NCBI RefSeq assembly: GCF_050947875.1
Contig: NC_134569.1
Location: forward strand, 189,716,067-189,780,066
Length of the DNA: 64,000 nucleotides
Origin: Dermacentor variabilis
Lineage: Eukaryota; Arthropoda; Arachnida; Ixodida; Ixodidae
Reading direction: 5' to 3'
Position numbers and translations under genes: made by a program. Below are positions 22,837-32,720 of the stretch, in pieces (positions within the stretch are counted from its first letter, which is position 1; each line of letters begins with the position of its first letter). The notes under the pieces are model-generated. The model searched no databases and was not told the DNA's origin. It saw only the letters and a program-made list of their open reading frames with translations.

Positions 22837-23179
22837 ATGCAACGTCCATGTGATGTCGTGGGATGCGCGAACGGTCCGTGGAACTTGGCCAACGGCAGTT
22901 GCAGCGGCGAATCCAACGTTACTTATCACTGTGTGCCAACGAGTGAACCTCTCCGTTCGAAGTGGTAAAGTGCCGTACCTCTGCCACAGCGCGCTGGCAA
23001 AGAGCCGAAAAATCACGTAGTGTGCTCGCTGCACTTTTGTCCAGAGGATTACGAGTTCAACGCCGACTTACTGAAGTCGCGTGTGAAATGCCTTTCAAAG
23101 CAGGCTGTCGTCGTAGTAGTACGCAACGACGCCGGCAGCGCGAGCCCTCAACAGCAGGTCACGTTCATCAGTGCTTAAA
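22837..23179 (+). pseudogene. THAP zinc-finger protein fragment
   Basis: ATG at 22837 opens MQRPCDVVGCANGPWN, a C-x4-C start. Then come YHCVPTSEPLRSKW (the His, Pro and Trp positions of THAP) and NHVVCSLHFCPEDYEFN with the closing C-x2-H. This is a nearly complete THAP C2CH DNA-binding domain. THAP domains serve as the DNA-binding end of several transposases, including Kolobok and P. A TAA directly after RSKW interrupts the domain, and the frame ends at 23177-23179 without any nuclease domain. The stop could be read around by no obvious intron, so I treat it as a pseudogene. Its place inside a TTAA-flanked element suggests it is what remains of that element's transposase. Confidence 0.8.
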
Positions 23180-23235
23180 TCGCTGAACTCGAGCCCAGCA
23201 TCGCTAGCTAATGTGTCGTTCTCAGGGTCATCCAT
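23095..23235 (-). CDS. Short antisense frame, Asp/Glu-rich, function unknown
   Basis: An ATG at 23235 starts a 46-codon acidic frame (MDDPENDTLASDAGLEFSDL, ending in AYYYDDSLL) that overlaps the end of the THAP frame on the other strand. Upstream of the ATG is CpG-rich sequence. The composition resembles the N-terminus of a transposon-encoded protein, but no domain is identifiable and its downstream exon, if any, is missing. It may be the first exon of a second gene of this element, or chance. Confidence 0.25.
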   Translation of the reverse strand: MDDPENDTLASDAGLEFSDLSTDERDLLLRARAAGVVAYYYDDSLL

Positions 23236-23633
23236 TACAACGAGCGTCGAAGTTGGCGTCATAAAATAAAGAACCAACTTATCGTCGTGCGCTTTCCCTT
23301 CCGCTAGCCACCATAGTTCCGCTTTCGCGCTGCTTTCGGCTCTGTCTTTGCTCTTTCTGGCCGCGCGTTTGCGTTTTGTGCACAAAAGCCGTAGCGCCGT
23401 CTGCGGGAGCCGTTTTACTCACCGATGGCCAACGTCACTATGAGACCATGACGTCTATTCTCCTCGATCGGAGGGCGGGTGATTTGAACTGCGCTATAGG
23501 TACGCGGACGCTTCAGAACGCATTTTCTCTTAAAATAAGTCTCTTGTTCGCACGAAACAAGCGTTTCGAGGTTTGTGGGATTGTATTTCAACAGTCCACG
23601 TTGACTTAATATTACCCTTTAGTGTCCATTTAA

Positions 23634-23760
23634 GCCACGCTCTCTCCTCGCTCTGAGCCAGTCGTCAGCGGTGGCGCTCCACTCGCGATGGCTCACGGTG
23701 AGGGCGGAGCTAGTGACGTCACGAAGCGGCCCCTGGTGGCTACTGCCGTGACGGTAGCGT
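23634..23760 (+). repeat. Duplicated CpG-rich segment (copy at 34538-34668)
   Basis: Highly similar to 34538-34668, sharing the blocks GTCAGCGGTGGCGCT, GAGGGCGGAGCTAGTGA and CTGGTGGCTACTG. Similarity ends at GGTAGCGT; beyond it the two loci differ. It contains a CRE-like TGACGTCA and lies between the TTAA element and the Tc1 element. Confidence 0.9.
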
Positions 23761-24240
23761 GCCCTCTTTCTCCTTGGGACGGCGCTCGGTACGTACAGTC
23801 GAGCGCGATTTGAAGGTTATCGCGCGAGCGTCAACCAGCCTACCACTCCAGGCACCTGGCGGCCGCTTTTGGGACAGAAAAAATCATGATTTCGCAGTCT
23901 TCTCTCCCTCGTTCGCTGTTCCATACAGCAACCATCACCCCCGCGACAAACTCGCCGCCCTTTCTCTCTATTCTAAGCTTTCCATTTGTTGCGATAAAGT
24001 GTGGACTTGGTTACCTCGTATCTTCGCGGGCGATAACAAAATTGGTGGGAAAGATCTGCTAAAGGCAGTGCTTGGCACTTCTTGATTTTAACGATTTTGA
24101 AGTTGGAAAAATATATCAACGCAGCATCGCCGCGTCATATCGCCTTTGTTCACCAATAAATTTCCGCAAAACATTTTTTCATAAGGGTATATAACGGCTG
24201 CAATGATCGATGCGATCCCAGACCACATGTCGCAAGAAAA

Positions 24241-25800
24241 ATGCCACGACGACTTACGGCACAGGAGCGCCAAGAAATTGTTTCATTGGGAAAGTTTATG
24301 TCCCAGCGAGAGATATCCCGGCAGGTGAACCGTCCTCAGAAGACAGTAAACCGCATTCTTCGAGCGTTTCACCGGGAGAACCGCTTGGAAGATGCCCCGC
24401 ATCAAAGGAGGCCTAGAGGAACAACTGAGGAGGAAGACGCTCTGATAATAGCTGCCGCCGTCAACGATCCATTCATGACAGCGAAGAAAATCAAAGAACA
24501 ACTTGGCCTAAGTCTTTCGTCCATCCGAAAGAGACTTAACGCTGCGGGTCTTAAAAGCCGAGTGGCTGCGAGAAAGCCACTTTTGACCAGCGAACATCGC
24601 AGGAAGCGTCTGGAATTTGCGCATCGGCACGAAACATGGAGCGCTGAGGACTGGCAACACGTCATATTTAGTGACGAATCTACATTCACTACCTGCTGGA
24701 ACCAGCGACTCCGCGTTTGGAGAGTCGATGGCTGCCGGTGAGATTTACTTTTCTTGCATATCATTTCACACCTAACTTTCCACCTAACTTTCTGCTGCCC
24801 CCTGATACGCTTTCCTTCTCTTAAGATCCAGCCCGTTACCCATCCCTTAATGACCAATGGTTGTCTTGCCTTCTCATTACCTGCCTTGGTCATACCCATT
24901 TCTTATTGATTTCGACTGAAATGTCCTTAACTCGTGTTTGTTGCAGAATAAGGGAGATTTTGGAAAGTTGGTACGGTGTCGTTTTTGAATTTACCAGAGT
25001 GAAAGACAGGGACATGAAGTTTATTGAAGTACGCACAAGCATGCACCAAGCGTGGCTTTAGGGCCGGCATACCATAGCGGAGTTTCAGTCGAAGTGCGAG
25101 TATGTGTGCAAACCTAAAATCTGCGGTCTCTAGCTGGAAAATATGCACGTCGCTCTGAAATTCTTCACCTCAGTATATCACGAGCTGCAAATACCTTAGC
25201 AGCTTTCGCTCAGTTTCTCATTATACAGTGGTAACTGCCCTGTGAGTGCTTTGGTTATTAAAGTCGATGCACCAATTTTATTGCAGCTATGACGATGAAA
25301 ACGTCCGCGATGTCGCAGCAAGCGGGCGTGTCTCGGTGAACGTCTGGGGTGCAATAACCTACGCCGGTCTGGGTCCGCTCTTCCGCATCCCAGGGAGGCT
25401 CACGGCCGAAGTCTACAATGAGATCGTCGACACTGTTCTCCTTCCTTTCGCCGTGAATGGACCTTTCCCTGACGGGTGTTTTTATTTCCAACACGACGGC
25501 TGCCCTGTTCACACTGCATCCTCAGTGCAGGAAAATCTGAACAAGTCTGGAATTGCACAGCTCCTCTGGCCGCCAAAGAGCCCCGACCTGAACATAATTG
25601 AAAATGTTTGGGGTTTAATGAAGGCACGGTTGGCTCGCTCCACCTTGACGAACACTGACGCAGACACTCTGTGGGCAGCCGTTGAGAGGGAGTGGAATGT
25701 CCTCCGACAGGACCCAGAACTGGCAGAATCTCTGTTCGCTTCTATCCCGAAAAGGATAAAGGACGTGAAAGAAAGAAAGGGCGCCGCGTTGAAGTATTAG
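24241..25800 (+). CDS. Tc1 transposase (DD34E), two exons
   Basis: Exon 1 runs 24241-24737 and exon 2 25287-25800. The donor reads CCG/GTGAGA and the acceptor TTTTATTGCAG/CTATG. Joining them gives one open frame of 336 residues with no stop, the usual length for Tc1 transposases, and it gives the expected continuity VDGCR/YDDENV. The N-terminus holds paired helix-turn-helix DNA-binding segments (ERQEIVSLGKFMSQREISRQ, IKEQLGLSLSSIRKRL). The catalytic residues are D145 (VIFSDEST), D236 (FQHDGCPVH) and E271 (LNIIENVWG), with 34 residues between the last two, the DD34E spacing of Tc1. The enzyme would cut at the flanking inverted repeats and insert at TA. AATAAA follows at about 25863. If the insert is not spliced the protein would be truncated at about residue 166. 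The coding region appears intact. Confidence 0.8.
24768..24955 (-). repeat. RTE LINE fragment inside the Tc1 intron
   Basis: This stretch matches the 3' coding part of the RTE element at 46276-46445 in the same orientation (shared blocks CTTTCTGC(C/T)GCCCCCTG, CCCTTAATGACCA and AACTCG(C/T)GTTTGTT). It lacks the element's 3' end and TGATGA tail, so it is an internal fragment and not a simple insertion. Confidence 0.85.
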
Positions 25801-25869
25801 GACCGAGGTCAAAGGGTTAGGCCTGGGATAATGCATAAGAAGCATTAGTCTCTTTTGGAAGCCAATAAA

Positions 25870-26790
25870 GAAGGGTTGAAATGAATTTGCGCCTAATGAA
25901 CATTAATGGGTAAGCATCGATGACACGGCCATTTTCAAAGGCAGTTCGTTGCTTAGCCCTCTCCCTATACGATGCCACTGACGTCGAAAGTGAAGTAATT
26001 CTTTACATAACCATGACTGAAATTCGCAGCACCATTTAGAGACCATAGCAGCCTGAAGAGATATCGAAACGGTTAGCGTTTGTCAAATTCAAACGCCTTA
26101 GTGACTGTCGTTCCTCGTTTGTCTCTTATTTGTGACCCGCTGCTCTGGCTTGGCGGCAGCACACATTCTAATCGCGACCTCATTGTCTGATCTCGGCCTC
26201 AGGGACCAGCTTGCACATGTGGATCCTTTCATCGGTGATGATTTCCCTCTGCTTCGCACGTGTGTAACAACAGAGCTTTGAAGGGAACGGGAGCGCTCAT
26301 CCTGTGGTCGCTCCTTGCAACAGTCATAATAAGATGGGTCGTGCTGTAGTCATAAACACAAGAAAATCGTGATGCGCCGGGACAATCGGACAGCTCTCGA
26401 CGACCGCACATAAAACATTCATTCTTAAAATGTTTAGGACATACCTGGTTACAATATTTCGTCATAGTACAATTGGCGGCGCGAAAGCTAGGAAAAATAA
26501 TAGAGATATCGAGCATATTATCCAGACTGGAGTTTATACTTCCCGCGTCCTTCGTCGTTTTCTTTGGTTGGAGCCTTCGCAAATAAAATAAAGAAACAGT
26601 AGAGGGAGGCCGCACATAACCGACGCATCGCGGGCTTAAGCTAATGTTCTTGGTCACCCATTCTTCCTGTCCCAGCAACAATGACGTTACATAGGCTAGA
26701 TACAGCTTCGTAACGTCCAATTTCAGATAATACCGTAGAATACGTCGTGCGCACTACGATCACTGCCTGTTCGCAGAACCAAAAAAATAA
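25870..26790. other. Unexplained segment between Tc1 gene and right repeat
   Basis: About 900 bp with no recognised domain. A minus-strand frame at 26229-26720 contains several cysteines (KYCNQVCPKHFKNECFMCG) but begins at TTG, not ATG, and resembles nothing I know. It may be an unrelated insertion or captured DNA. Confidence 0.35.
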
Positions 26791-27621
26791 AAAATAAGAC
26801 TGATAGCCCAGCAGGGAGTGACGGCTGCTGAAGGAACAGCAAAAAGAGTGAGGGAAGCAGGCCTGATACCACCCTCGCCTCGGCAGAGAATTCTGGGCCA
26901 TGGCGCTGTTCGCGTTCCCGGTCGACGCTCGCGCGATAACCTTCAAATCGCGCTCGACTGTACATGCTTCCTCTCGTCGTACATGCTTCCTCTCGCCCGT
27001 GCGGGGAGCGCGCACCTCGCGTTGATACTGTCCGGACGCTAAGGCGAAGAACGGGTTCCTAGTGCTCGCGCGAGGTCGTACCACGCCGAGCCGCATTCAT
27101 CGTAGGCCCAAACCGAAGGAGATTGCCCGAGATCTCGCGGGTTAGCCCTTTGGTTATCGTGAGAGCAAGTAGCATAGCCGCCGGGACTTTTCCTAGCGGT
27201 GTGTCTTGAGCCTGTGCTCTCGCAGCGACGTGCTACAGGTGCCCCTGACTATTTTCCACCTTTGGTGCGGCACCCCTTTGGTTCCCCGCCACCCCCGGAC
27301 CGGGAGTTTGTGCAGTGTCGGGTGCCTCCGGATACAATAAACGGTTTCCGCTAACTTAGGACAATACTGCGTTCTTGCGTGCATCGCTCCGTAGCACCTT
27401 CTGTCCTCAGCTCGCGCGCAGCGGCGCTGGAGGCTGACGCGGCCCTGTGGCTCGCTAAGCTCGAACCCGCGGTGGTCGGTACTCCTGTGAGACCTTGCGA
27501 CCATACACTGTCAACGCGGATTCAAAGGCTCATTAGGCTTTGTCTGCGCTTAGCCGAGTTAGTGCGCCTTTGCAAATTTTACTCGCCGCGTTATGTCTGC
27601 TAGTGCTATGACCGTTGTCAT

Positions 27622-28047
27622 TTGTTAGGTGACTTTTGCCCTTTGTTAACGCGAGCAGACGCCGCGTTGCTCGATAAGGTGGCCAGTGTTTCCCTTCAGC
27701 AGCGAACACATGCACCCTCACCTGCCACAGCCCCCTGTGGGGACGACAAAACGAGGCGCTACGTAACAGTTCCCATTGGAGCAGTGGCGCTGTTTGGGAA
27801 CGGGGCCAGAGCCCTCCCCGAACAGTGCACACCGGCAAATTCGTCTGCCACGGCTCCCTTTGGAGCGCATACGGTAGTGCCCAGTGGCGCAACCTTCGAG
27901 CACGCGCCTGTTTTGTCGACGTTGGCTGCAAGAGGCCTGCCTCCAGTGGCGGCTGTGAACGACAGCAGGAGCACCCCGCAAGGAGCCTGTTTTGCTCTAG
28001 GGCTGGCGGCGCGTCGGCCGGTATCCCTGTGGAGACCGCGCCGCTGA
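27622..28047 (+). other. Leader frame with repeated (T/V)xPxGA units
   Basis: A 141-codon frame upstream of gag shows recurring short units: TAPCGD, TVPIGAV, TAPFGAH, VVPSGAT, and again TVPFGAG just before gag in another frame. The units coincide with small DNA palindromes (CCC-loop-GGG). The start codon is not ATG-supported and no family is recognised. It may be an N-terminal extension of gag or a structured RNA leader. Confidence 0.3.
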
Positions 28048-28148
28048 TCCAGCTGGACGACTGTTCACCCTTGCTCTACCACGCCGCTAGCGCGCCAACG
28101 GTTCCCTTTGGAGCAGGCGCACAGGCGCTGTAGCAAAACGCCGCCGAA

Positions 28149-29150
28149 ATGATCCAGCCATTCTCGGGGGCAGTTGAGGCGTTTTCGGCTGTTCCGAAAT
28201 GCGCGCACCCAGCTGTACGGTTGGCAGCCCAGACTTACAGCGGATACGGTGATCTGCTTAGTGCCACGGATTATTGTGACTCCCTGGTTCGCTATCAGAA
28301 GGCTCATTGTTTGGAGCATCAGGAGGTGCTTGAACGCGTCGTTCCCGTAACACTTACTGACACGGCGGGTAGGTGGTACTGGCTTACCGGACACCGTGCA
28401 GCAACCCTCGAGGAGTTCCGCGCGGCATTCCTGCGCGAATTCCTTCCTGCTGACTACGAGAGTAGGATGTGGCGAGAGCTTGACCTACGTGCACAAGCTC
28501 CTGACGAGTCGCTTCAGGCGTATGTACGCGCGATGGAAGAGCTTTTCTTAGTCTCTGAGCTCAAAGCTTCGAACGCGGAACGCGTCGAGCGGGTGATCAG
28601 GCAAGCATATCAGACCTTTGCGGCGTACCTGCGCCGCGGCCGCTTCCGAGATTTAGAAGAGTTGGCCGCCGAGGCAAAGCGCATTCAAGGCGAAATTCTC
28701 GCCGCGCGTGCCTACCGGCGACCGCCGCCCGCCAGCGAGGCCTTTGAGCCACGCTGCGCGTGGGCAGGGCCTGTGCCCCTCCCCCAACTGCAACAACCCG
28801 GCCAAGCTGCCTTAGCGGCTACAAGCGGGTGTGCTTGGGAGCTGAGCGCGCGCGCTCTAGATCCCTACACGTACGGGAGGCAGGCATCCTGTGCTGCACC
28901 AACGCCCGAAACGCATGCGCAGGGACGCACTTCGACCCAACGCATCGCAAAAGCTGACGCTCGTGATAACAGACCCTTTGGTGAAGCAGCGAGTCGACCA
29001 CGGCAGGGAACTCAGGCCGCTCCGCCTTGGGAGAGGTACCGCGGCGGAGTGCGCTGTTTTCGCTGCCAACAACGAGGGCACATAGCAAGGGAATGCACCG
29101 CGCGCAGGCCTCCTGCGAGGTCGGGAAACGGGAGCGCGGGTCGCTCGTGA
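28149..29150 (+). CDS. gag: Gag of gypsy 1
   Basis: The 333-codon frame begins with ATG at 28149 (MIQPFSGAVEAFSAVP). It has the Ty3/gypsy gag core: WYWLTGHRAATLEEFRAAF and FLPADYESRMWRELDLRAQ, then ESLQAYVRAMEELFLVSE. A CCHC zinc knuckle (CFRCQQRGHIAREC) stands at about residues 302-315. Gag packages the element RNA in virus-like particles. The frame has no internal stop, unlike the rest of the element. Its end overlaps the protease frame in the -1 register, with a canonical slippery heptamer GGGAAAC at 29123-29129 in the right phase, 7 codons before the gag stop. Confidence 0.85.
   Translation: MIQPFSGAVEAFSAVPKCAHPAVRLAAQTYSGYGDLLSATDYCDSLVRYQKAHCLEHQEVLERVVPVTLTDTAGRWYWLTGHRAATLEEFRAAFLREFLPADYESRMWRELDLRAQAPDESLQAYVRAMEELFLVSELKASNAERVERVIRQAYQTFAAYLRRGRFRDLEELAAEAKRIQGEILAARAYRRPPPASEAFEPRCAWAGPVPLPQLQQPGQAALAATSGCAWELSARALDPYTYGRQASCAAPTPETHAQGRTSTQRIAKADARDNRPFGEAASRPRQGTQAAPPWERYRGGVRCFRCQQRGHIARECTARRPPARSGNGSAGRS
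29123..29129 (+). promoter_or_regulatory. -1 frameshift slippery site GGGAAAC
   Basis: In the gag phase the heptamer reads G GGA AAC, matching X XXY YYZ exactly. Slipping back one base enters the protease frame (KRERGSLVKTRV). A short stem (GAGCG at 29132-29136 with CGCTC at 29142-29146) follows after 2 bases, closer than the usual 5-9 base spacer. Confidence 0.7.
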
Positions 29151-29557
29151 AGACACGAGTGACCGAATCTTTGCTTGTTCCCTCGGCGTACCGAGCAGGT
29201 TGCGTTGCTTGTGCGCACGCGCTCTTTATCCCGGTAACCGTTGTCGGCCGCGAATTTTCGGCGCTGCTGCACACGGGCGCAAGCGCTTCGTTGTTCGGCG
29301 AACAGGCATTCCCCCACTTGCAGAAGTACCCAGTGCGCTTGCGGGGTTGCCGAACGACATTCAATCTTGCGAAAGGCTTGGTCCATTCGGCGGGCGCCGT
29401 AAGGCTGACTGTCAGGTGCGGAGAGCGAATGAGACGCCCGCGTTTCGTTCATCTCCCCGGGCTCAGTGTTCCTGTGATTTTCGGAAGGGACTTCCTCCTT
29501 AAAACAGGAATCGTTGTAAGAATGGCGGCTATCGCGACGGACCGTTCACACTGCTAA
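29130..29557 (+). pseudogene. Retropepsin-like protease of gypsy 1, active site altered
   Basis: This frame follows gag by -1 slippage. The segment FIPVTVVGREFSALLHTGASAS aligns with the flap-to-active-site region of retroviral aspartic proteases, and VPVIFGRDFLLKTGI with the C-terminal (I/V)(I/L)G-x-DFL motif. The catalytic triad DTG reads HTG (about 29276), so the enzyme should be dead. It would have processed the Gag-Pol polyprotein. The frame ends at 29557, after which pol continues in another frame. Confidence 0.8.
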
Positions 29558-29649
29558 AGCCGTTCATCAGCCCGCCGGCGCCCGATCTTGCCTGTGCATT
29601 GAGGCGTCGGAAACGTGTCGCTCGCAGAGTTCGGCGACAAGCCCTCCCG

Positions 29650-32600
29650 CGGTGCGCTCGCCTGCTCAGACTCCCCTTGGGGAACGAGAGGTACGGTACG
29701 AACCGTGTCGCGCGCAGAATTCGGGGGCACACCCCTGCGCTATGCGCTTGTCGGCTCAAATTCCCCATTGGGATCGAGCGGCACGGCACGATGAGGCACC
29801 ACATCCTCTGGCCGTAAATACTTTGTTTAGCGCAATACAACGGACACAAGATATGCGACAGGACAAGGCGCTGAACTATCCTCTGGCCGCCTGTGCGGTT
29901 CATTTGAAGGATACACAGAAGGCTCGCTTGTCGGCACTGTTATGCCAGCACGAAGAGCTCTTCACCGATCAACCTGGCTGTACCGATTTGGCGAGCCATG
30001 CGATCGAAACTAGAGACGCGCCTGCTTTTAAGTGTAACCCCCGGCCCGTCAGCCTGGCCAAGAAGCAGGTGATCGATGGCTTGCTGGACGAGATGCAATC
30101 GGCCGACATTATCCGCCGCTCGTCCAGCGCCTGGCCGTCTCCAATTGTGTTGTTGCCTAAGAAAGATGGCAGTCATCGCCTGTGCGTTGACCTCCGCTGT
30201 CTGAACGGAGTGAGTCGTAAGGATGCCTATCCGCTCCCCACAATTCGCTCCATCGTAGGAACCCTGGGCACTGCGAGGTACTTTACTACGCTGGATGCCT
30301 CGAAAGATTACGTACAGGTTCGGACGGATGAGCGTGACCGGTGCAAGACCGCGTTCACGTCCCATAGAGGGTTATTTGAGTTTACTCTTATGCTCTTTCA
30401 TCTGTGCAATGGTCCTGCGACCTTTTAGAGACTCATGGACCGCGTCCTCGGGGAAGCAAAGTGGTCATACTGCATGTGCTACCTCGACGACATCGTGATT
30501 TATTCACGAACCTTCGAAGAACACTTGGCCCATGTTGCCGATGTGCTCGAGAGGGTGAGGGTCGTCGGGATGACTGAATCCTGCGAGAGCCCAATTAGCG
30601 CAAATCCCAGTTCAGTTACTGGGGTTTACGCTCTGCGGAGGCTCCATTGAGCCGGACACGGAGAAACTTCGCGCAATCCTCAATTGACCCACGCCCAAGC
30701 ACGTATGTGGCCTTCGCCGCTTTCTGGGAATGGCCAACTTTTATCGGTCATTCATTCCGTCCTGTGCCCGAGTGCAGGCACCCTTGAGCACGCTCTTGGG
30801 TAAGTCTGGCGCGTGGCAGTTGGGACCTGGGGAACAGCAGGCCTTTTGCGAACTGTCTAGCGCCATTGCGGAGACAGCGCAGCTCAGACTCCCCAACCTG
30901 ACCAGACCGTTCGTTGTCCAGACCGACGCGAGCGATCTGGGTTTAGGAGTAGTCCTCAACAGGCATACGATGGTGGGTTGCAGCCGTTGGCCTTTTCCAG
31001 CCACTCCTTGATTCCGGCAGAGAGGAACTATTAAGTGACCAATAAGGAGTGCCTCGCTATCGTGTTTGCTGTACGTAAATTCGATGTCTACCTTGATGGG
31101 ACGAAATTCGTAGTGCAGACGGACCACAGGGCGCTCAGTTGGCTGATGCGGCTCCGTGAGCCTGCGGGCCGACCGGCGCGCTGGGCTCTCTTGATACAGC
31201 ATTATGACTTTTCAGTGCAGTATCGAAAGGGGAGCACCAACGTGGTAGCTGGCGCGCCAACTCGTGCCCCATTGTCCACCAAGAGCATTCCTCCAGGTGT
31301 CACAGCCGGTGCCTTTCCGCCAGCAAGCGTCGGTTGCGAAACGAGTGGAGAGAGGCGAGACCGCAAGCGGACAAACCACTCATTCCGCTTTCCAGGCAAG
31401 CAACGCGCCGCAAAACGAGCGAGCGGGGAGCTTCTCGAAAGCGAACCCACGACGCCGTTGGCTGCAGTCCTGAGCGGGAACGAGACCAGACTCCCCTTTG
31501 GGAGAATTGGAATCGCATTCAGCAGGCAAGAGCTACTGATGGCTCAGCAAATTGATCCCTTTTGTCGCGGAGTGAGCGACGTTCTAAGGGAGACAGAGCG
31601 CCGAGACGTTGCTAATGTGCGGAGGATGCAGGGGGGCCGGAACCAGAGTGTGTCGCTGGGTCCCCCGCGGATTCACATTTGCTGGATCACGATCGGCTCC
31701 TGCTGAAGTACATAGCCACCGATGACGAGGCTGTGGACCCGTTTAAGGTGGCTATCCCCAAGAGTCTGAGAAGCGCACTCTTGCGATCCTCTCATGACGA
31801 ACCCTTGGCCGGTCATTTGAGTGGCTGCAAAGTTTTTGCGAAACTGAGCTACACTAGGACCTGGCCTGGCATAAAGCGTGACATTTTTCGCTATTGCCGT
31901 TCCTGCCATGTCTGTCAAACAGGTGAAATCAAGAGCTGGCAAGCCGCCCGAGTTGATGAAACCAATTGACAGTGAGCACCCGTGGCAAGTGGCTACCTGC
32001 GATATTATGGGCCTTTCCCCAGGAGTAAGCAGATGTTCACACGCCGGATGGCAGTCGTCGATCATTTTTCGAAGTGGGTAGCGTTGTTTTCGCTTCGAAA
32101 AGTGACCGCGCGAGCGGTGCTGGAGAGGCTACAGAAAGTTTTTTGTCGGTTCGACTTTCCGAAAAGACTGATTACGGACAACACGTCGTATTTCACCGCT
32201 CGGGTGTTTCGTGCTACCTCCTGTCCCCTGGGAATTAATCACTGCACCACGTCGCCCTACCATCCCCAGTCCAATTTGACAGAGATGGTCAATAGAACCC
32301 TGAAACCAATGTTGGTGGCCTTTGCCGTAAGTTAAAAGGATTGGGCCGACTACTTGAGTGAGCTCGCCTTCGCAATCCTAACCGCCGAGTATCGCTCAAC
32401 TGGTTTCTCTCCCGCCTTCCTCAACTTTGGAAGGGAGCTGGCCAATCCGGTGACCAGTGCATTCAATGCCAGCTCGGGGACGAGGAGGCGCCGGGAGACT
32501 GTTCTGCTTACGCTTCAGCACTTCGGTACAGGCTTTGTCGGGCTCTCTGTAGAGCAAGGCAGAGTGACTGCGGCCAGGGCCCAGCAGAAGGTTCAGTACG

Positions 32601-32720
32601 ACCGGAAGCATCGCCATCTCTCATTTAAGGTAGGTGATTTAGTCCTAAAGCGCAACCACGCTCTTAGTGAGGCGAGGTTCTCAGCCTCGCTCGGTCCTAA
32701 GTGGCTTAGTCCGTAGCGAG
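29650..32720 (+). pseudogene. pol: Pol (RT, RNase H, integrase) of gypsy 1, multiply broken
   Basis: RT motifs are readable: SSSAWPSPIVLLPKKDG, LCVDLRCLNGVSRKDAYPLP, FTTLDASKDYVQV (normally DL-x2-GYxQI), LCNGPATF followed by TAG at 30426-30428, then CYLDDIVIYSRTFEEHL. RNase H follows (VQTDASDLGLGVVL; TNKECLAIVFAVRKFDVYLDG). The integrase zinc-binding region is HDEPLAGHLSG...CRSCHVC (about 31795-31920) and its DDE core lies at about 31990-32310 (RLITDNTSYFT, TSPYHPQSNLTEMVNRTL). At least four frame breaks and stops occur (30428, 30650, 31010, 32333). A basic C-terminal segment (VGDLVLKRNHALSEARF) closes the gene. Copying and integration enzymes are therefore lost. Confidence 0.85.

Larger units (their letters stand above)
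22304..23629. mobile_element. Kolobok-like THAP transposon, TTAA target duplication
   Basis: The element starts AGGGGCACTAAGGGTTA at 22304, and its other end reads ATGGACACTAAAGGGTAATA inwards from 23629. Both are followed by an AAGTCAA block, giving an imperfect terminal inverted repeat. TTAA stands at both borders (22300-22303 and 23630-23633). A sequence at 34523-34668 carries the same flanks joined by a single TTAA (34534-34537), which is the unoccupied site. A TTAA target, AGGG-like ends and a THAP-domain protein are the combination known for the Kolobok superfamily. The inside holds a THAP remnant, an (AT)n run and a short antisense frame but no full transposase, so this copy is non-autonomous. 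Confidence 0.75.
23796..26960 (+). mobile_element. Tc1 transposon with long inverted repeats
   Basis: A 41-bp inverted repeat (23796-23836 and 26920-26960, one mismatch seen, start CAGTCGAGCGCGATTTGAAG) is flanked by TA on both sides (23794-23795 and 26961-26962). A weaker match continues inwards to about 170 bp (for example CTGTTCC...CAGCA blocks near 23919 and its mirror near 26830). Inside is one transposase gene on the plus strand. At 3.2 kb the element is longer than usual Tc1 elements: it has an intron-like insert of 549 bp and about 900 bp of unexplained sequence downstream of the gene. Confidence 0.75.

Noticed and set aside
22633..23034. 133-codon minus-strand frame as a gene
   Set aside because: It is antisense to the THAP domain, whose cysteine, tryptophan and histidine pattern is specific to the plus strand.
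26229..26720. Cys-rich 163-codon minus-strand frame inside the Tc1 element as a gene
   Set aside because: It starts at TTG, has no recognisable domain and no promoter or splice evidence; kept only as an unexplained region.
27533..29452. Long minus-strand frames opposite gypsy 1 leader and gag
   Set aside because: High GC removes stops on both strands; the plus strand carries the zinc knuckle and gag motifs.
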